From the NCBI RefSeq assembly GCF_042678305.1, contig NZ_JBHUDT010000007.1: a DNA stretch of 64,000 nucleotides, one strand, 5' to 3'. Below are positions 61,913 through 64,000 of the stretch, in pieces (within the stretch, counting starts at the first letter, position 1; each line of letters opens with the position of its first letter). Position numbers and translations under genes: made by a program. The notes under the pieces were generated by a model, which saw nothing but the letters and a program-made list of their open reading frames with translations, was not told the origin of the DNA and did not search any database. This stretch comes from Gelatiniphilus marinus (GTDB lineage Bacteria > Bacteroidota > Bacteroidia > Flavobacteriales > Flavobacteriaceae).

Positions 61913-63136
61913 ATGGTACAATATAACGTTATAATTATTGGTGGTGGAGCCGCGGGTTTTTTTGCGGCCATAAACATTGCCGAACAAAACCCAAATTTAA
62001 AAGTGGCTATTTTAGAGCGCGGAAAAGCGGGTTTGCAAAAAGTGAAAATTTCTGGTGGCGGCCGTTGCAACGTAACGCATGCCGAATTTATTCCAACTGA
62101 ATTGGTGCAGCATTACCCAAGGGGCGAAAAAGAATTGCTAGGGCCTTTTCATAAGTTTATGACAGGCGATACCATGGAATGGTTTGAAAAACGGGGCGTT
62201 AATTTAAAAATTGAAGAAGACGGAAGAGTGTTTCCCGTTAGCGATTCTTCGCAAACCATTATTGATTGTTTTTTAAATGAAGCTAAAAAGCACGACGTTG
62301 AAGTGTTGTATAACCAAAGTGTTGTTGGATTGTCTCCTCGAGCGCAGTCGAGAGGTTTTGAGGTTTCTACAAAAGACAGTATGTTTTACTGCGATAAACT
62401 ATTAATAGCCACAGGAAGCAACCCTAAAATATGGAAGCTTTTAGAAACTTTAAACCATACTATTTCTCAACCCGTACCTTCGTTATTCACATTTAATATT
62501 AATGATAATCGCATCAAAAAAATCCCAGGAGTTGTAGCGCAAAATGTAGCCGTAAAAGTGGTTGGGTCTAATTTACAATCTCAAGGCCCATTACTTGTTA
62601 CACATGTTGGCATGAGTGCTCCGGCCATTTTAAAACTATCGGCTTACGGCGCTTTAGAATTGGCAAAACGCAACTATAAATTCTCAATTGAAGTTAATTT
62701 TATAAAGCAATCTTTCGAAACTTGTTTAGTGAATTTAAAAGCATTAAAACAAGCATTAAACAAAAAAACAGTGTTTAAGTTTTCGCAATTCGATTTGCCA
62801 AAGCGTTTGTGGCAGCAATTGGTTTTGGCTGCAGATATTTTTGAAACGACAACATGGGCAGATTTGAATAAAAATCAATTGGAAACTTTGGCATCACAAT
62901 TAACAAAAGCCATTTTTAAAGTGGATGGGAAAAGCACGTTTAAAGAAGAATTTGTTACCGCTGGCGGCATAAATTTAAAGGAAATAAATTTTAAAACCTT
63001 TGAAAGCAAGCTGCATAAAAACCTATACTTTGCCGGCGAGGTTTTAAATGTCGATGCCGTAACGGGTGGTTTTAATTTTCAAAATGCATGGACGGGCGCA
63101 TTTATTGCAGCAACATCGATTTCTAAACATATATAA
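61913..63136 (+). CDS. BaiN/HI0933-type FAD-dependent oxidoreductase
   Basis: This 407-residue flavoprotein has the FAD motif GGGAAGFFAAINIAE at the N-terminus, the family motif KISGGGRCNVTH near residue 45, and the closing GEVLNVDAVTGGFNFQNAWTGA. Members include YhiN and BaiN, the latter a reductase in bile-acid metabolism; for most the substrate is unknown. An insert (about residues 142-148, SPRAQSRG) is encoded by a palindromic element and interrupts the middle of the gene without breaking the frame. Confidence 0.88.
   Translation: MVQYNVIIIGGGAAGFFAAINIAEQNPNLKVAILERGKAGLQKVKISGGGRCNVTHAEFIPTELVQHYPRGEKELLGPFHKFMTGDTMEWFEKRGVNLKIEEDGRVFPVSDSSQTIIDCFLNEAKKHDVEVLYNQSVVGLSPRAQSRGFEVSTKDSMFYCDKLLIATGSNPKIWKLLETLNHTISQPVPSLFTFNINDNRIKKIPGVVAQNVAVKVVGSNLQSQGPLLVTHVGMSAPAILKLSAYGALELAKRNYKFSIEVNFIKQSFETCLVNLKALKQALNKKTVFKFSQFDLPKRLWQQLVLAADIFETTTWADLNKNQLETLASQLTKAIFKVDGKSTFKEEFVTAGGINLKEINFKTFESKLHKNLYFAGEVLNVDAVTGGFNFQNAWTGAFIAATSISKHI
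62336..62355 (+). repeat. REP-like palindrome inside the BaiN-type gene
   Basis: CCTCGAGCGCAGTCGAGAGG contains CTCGA and TCGAG around GCGCAG. Its GC content stands out in this AT-rich gene. The core resembles TCGACTGCGCTCGA elements that I know as dispersed repeats in Bacteroidota. Only one copy is seen in the window. Confidence 0.55.
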
Positions 63137-63178
63137 TTTTAATATTATTATATATTTAACATATAAGTTATATATATA

Positions 63179-63423
63179 ATGGGAAAAACAAAAAACCTAA
63201 TTGAGTTAGACGACTAAGCTATTAAAATTCTTGAAAAGCAAGCAAAGCTCCAAAAGCGATCGTTAAAAAATTATATTGAATATACTTTGGAAGAAACGCC
63301 AATGCGTTACAGCGAACCGTCTGAGGAATACAAGGCGATATGGATAGCTTGATTAAACACGATGAAAAAGGCTTGCTACAACTTTATTCTTGGGAAGATA
63401 TTAAAGCACAATATGGGCGTTAA
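63179..63423 (+). pseudogene. Broken antitoxin gene
   Basis: The frame starts MGKTKNLIELDD, hits TAA at codon 13 (63215-63217) and continues AIKILEKQAKLQKRSLKNYIEYTLEE. A second lesion, a frameshift near 63338, is needed to reach the usual ending MDSLIKHDEKGLLQLYSWEDIKAQYG. The composition and ending match RelB/DUF2683-type antitoxins of flavobacteria. Two independent lesions indicate a dead gene. It is followed at once by a broken toxin. Confidence 0.75.
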
Positions 63424-63686
63424 ATCTATCAAGTTTACAATGAGGCTAGAGAAGAATTCCATAAAGCTAAATGTTTTATGGAGTTTAAATGTTTTGATGA
63501 AAAATTTTGGATTGCTTTAGATAAGCAATTAAATTTTTATAAAAGAAGTATCCGGAAGCGTTTCAAATACGCTATAAAAACGTTAGAATTAGTACTATGG
63601 ATAAGTTTAATTATACTATTCATTATGTAAAAAAAACTTATAGAATTCTTATCTATAGGTTTATAAATCAAAAGCAAGATTTTTAA
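63424..63686 (+). pseudogene. Broken RelE/ParE-type toxin gene
   Basis: IYQVYNEAREEF...FWIALDKQLNFYK is read in one frame. KYPEAFQIRYKNVRI...YTIHYV...RFINQKQDF is read in another, after a frameshift near 63540. The second part is the typical core and end of small ParE/RelE-like toxins. No intact start codon is present in the right frame. It adjoins the broken antitoxin. Confidence 0.75.
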
Positions 63687-63687
63687 A

Positions 63688-63835
63688 ATGGAAACATATA
63701 TTACTTTATTAAAGGAGGATTAATGTTGGTGGGCATAAAAAAATACCCATGGCTTAGTTGAGCGAATTGTTTTAAAAAACGGTTTGTAAAATGTTAAAAC
63801 CTATATTCAAAGTGGGAATGTGATATTGCAATTTT
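63688..63835 (+). pseudogene. Broken DUF1697 gene fragment
   Basis: METYITLLK, then in another frame INVGGHKKIPMA, then, after stops, NVKTYIQSGNVIL. These pieces match in order the N-terminal region of DUF1697 proteins (typically TYIALLRGINVGG...TYIQSGNVIF). At least one frameshift and three stop codons are present. Similarity ends abruptly near 63835, close to the transposase at the right edge. Confidence 0.72.
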
Positions 63836-63889
63836 GCTGTTTAAATCTTAACGTATTTAATATCAATTATAAATTTTTTGTATATCCGT

Positions 63890-64000
63890 TTAATGTCCAT
63901 TAGCTGTAATGCTAGCAATAACGAGCCTATCAAAGATTCGTTCGCCAAAATATCTTCGATTAAGCTTATAAACAAACTCATTGAGGTAAAGTTGCAGGTA
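63890..64000 (-). mobile_element. C-terminal end of an IS1595-type transposase, partial
   Basis: The - strand frame running off the right edge encodes YLQLYLNEFVYKLNRRY and GERIFDRL before its stop. This resembles the C-terminal signature of IS1595/ISXO2-like DDE transposases (LNEF-Y-NRR). Only the last 36 residues are in the window. The end of the element should lie between 63836 and 63889, next to the truncated DUF1697 fragment. Confidence 0.7.

Noticed and set aside
1..64000. CRISPR array, tRNA or rRNA genes
   Set aside because: No regularly spaced direct repeats, cloverleaf candidates or rRNA-like stretches were noticed on reading the gaps.

Overview
The window looks like chromosomal DNA of a marine-type flavobacterium (Bacteroidota, probably Flavobacteriaceae). 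This rests on the low GC content, the near absence of Shine-Dalgarno sequences, several TAnnTTTG -7 promoter boxes of the Bacteroidota housekeeping sigma factor, many lipoproteins with short lipobox signals, a large TonB-dependent receptor with a carboxypeptidase-like N-terminal domain, and the gene families themselves. I found no rRNA, tRNA or CRISPR array.

Layout. (1) 1-7.0 kb, + strand: a uronate operon. It holds the tail of a lectin-like protein, a heparinase II/III-type polysaccharide lyase, KDG kinase, KDPG aldolase and a complete TRAP transporter (DctP, DctQ, DctM). (2) 7.3-28.7 kb: a large locus of the 3-keto-glycoside type. Two + strand genes (a DUF1080 protein and a propeller/cytochrome c protein) converge on a ten-gene - strand operon (GMC oxidoreductase, Tat-exported small subunit, DUF1080, SUMF1-like, two Gfo/Idh oxidoreductases, TIM-barrel isomerase, TMEM220, TonB receptor, ThuA). 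A divergent + strand operon follows (TIM-barrel lipoprotein, NupG-type permease, Gfo/Idh, TIM-barrel, DUF1080). Together these would oxidise sugars at C3 in the periplasm, cleave the keto-glycosides, and import and reduce the products. (3) 29-35 kb: DsbD with a duplicated sensor domain, a GltB-like flavoprotein, and metK behind a SAM-II-like riboswitch. (4) 35-51 kb: envelope, ion and stress functions (NhaA, AraC regulator, HbpS, aquaporin, two Gre-fold proteins, FUSC, Dps, MarC, cardiolipin synthase, MscS), a soluble histidine kinase with a sigma-54 response regulator, a small four-cysteine protein behind a candidate sigma-54 promoter, glutamate dehydrogenase, and an unexplained structured RNA candidate. 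(5) 51-63 kb: a GAF-like protein, an HD protein fused to a Pycsar-effector-like membrane domain, an MsrB-MsrA-MsrA' cluster, a 1239-residue phosphatase/kinase-like/Omp85 fusion, a propeller lipoprotein, a cyclase-fold DUF2652 protein and a BaiN-type flavoprotein. (6) 63.1-64 kb: a decaying accessory end with a broken toxin-antitoxin pair, a broken DUF1697 gene and the end of an IS1595-type transposase.

The points most worth a second look are the pseudoknot-forming RNA at 51.0-51.1 kb, the three-part phosphatase/kinase-like/Omp85 protein, the HD-Pycsar-TM fusion with a cyclase-fold protein 7 kb away, the SAM-II-like metK leader, and the sigma-54 promoter next to its likely activator. All functional assignments come from reading motifs by eye; no database search was run.
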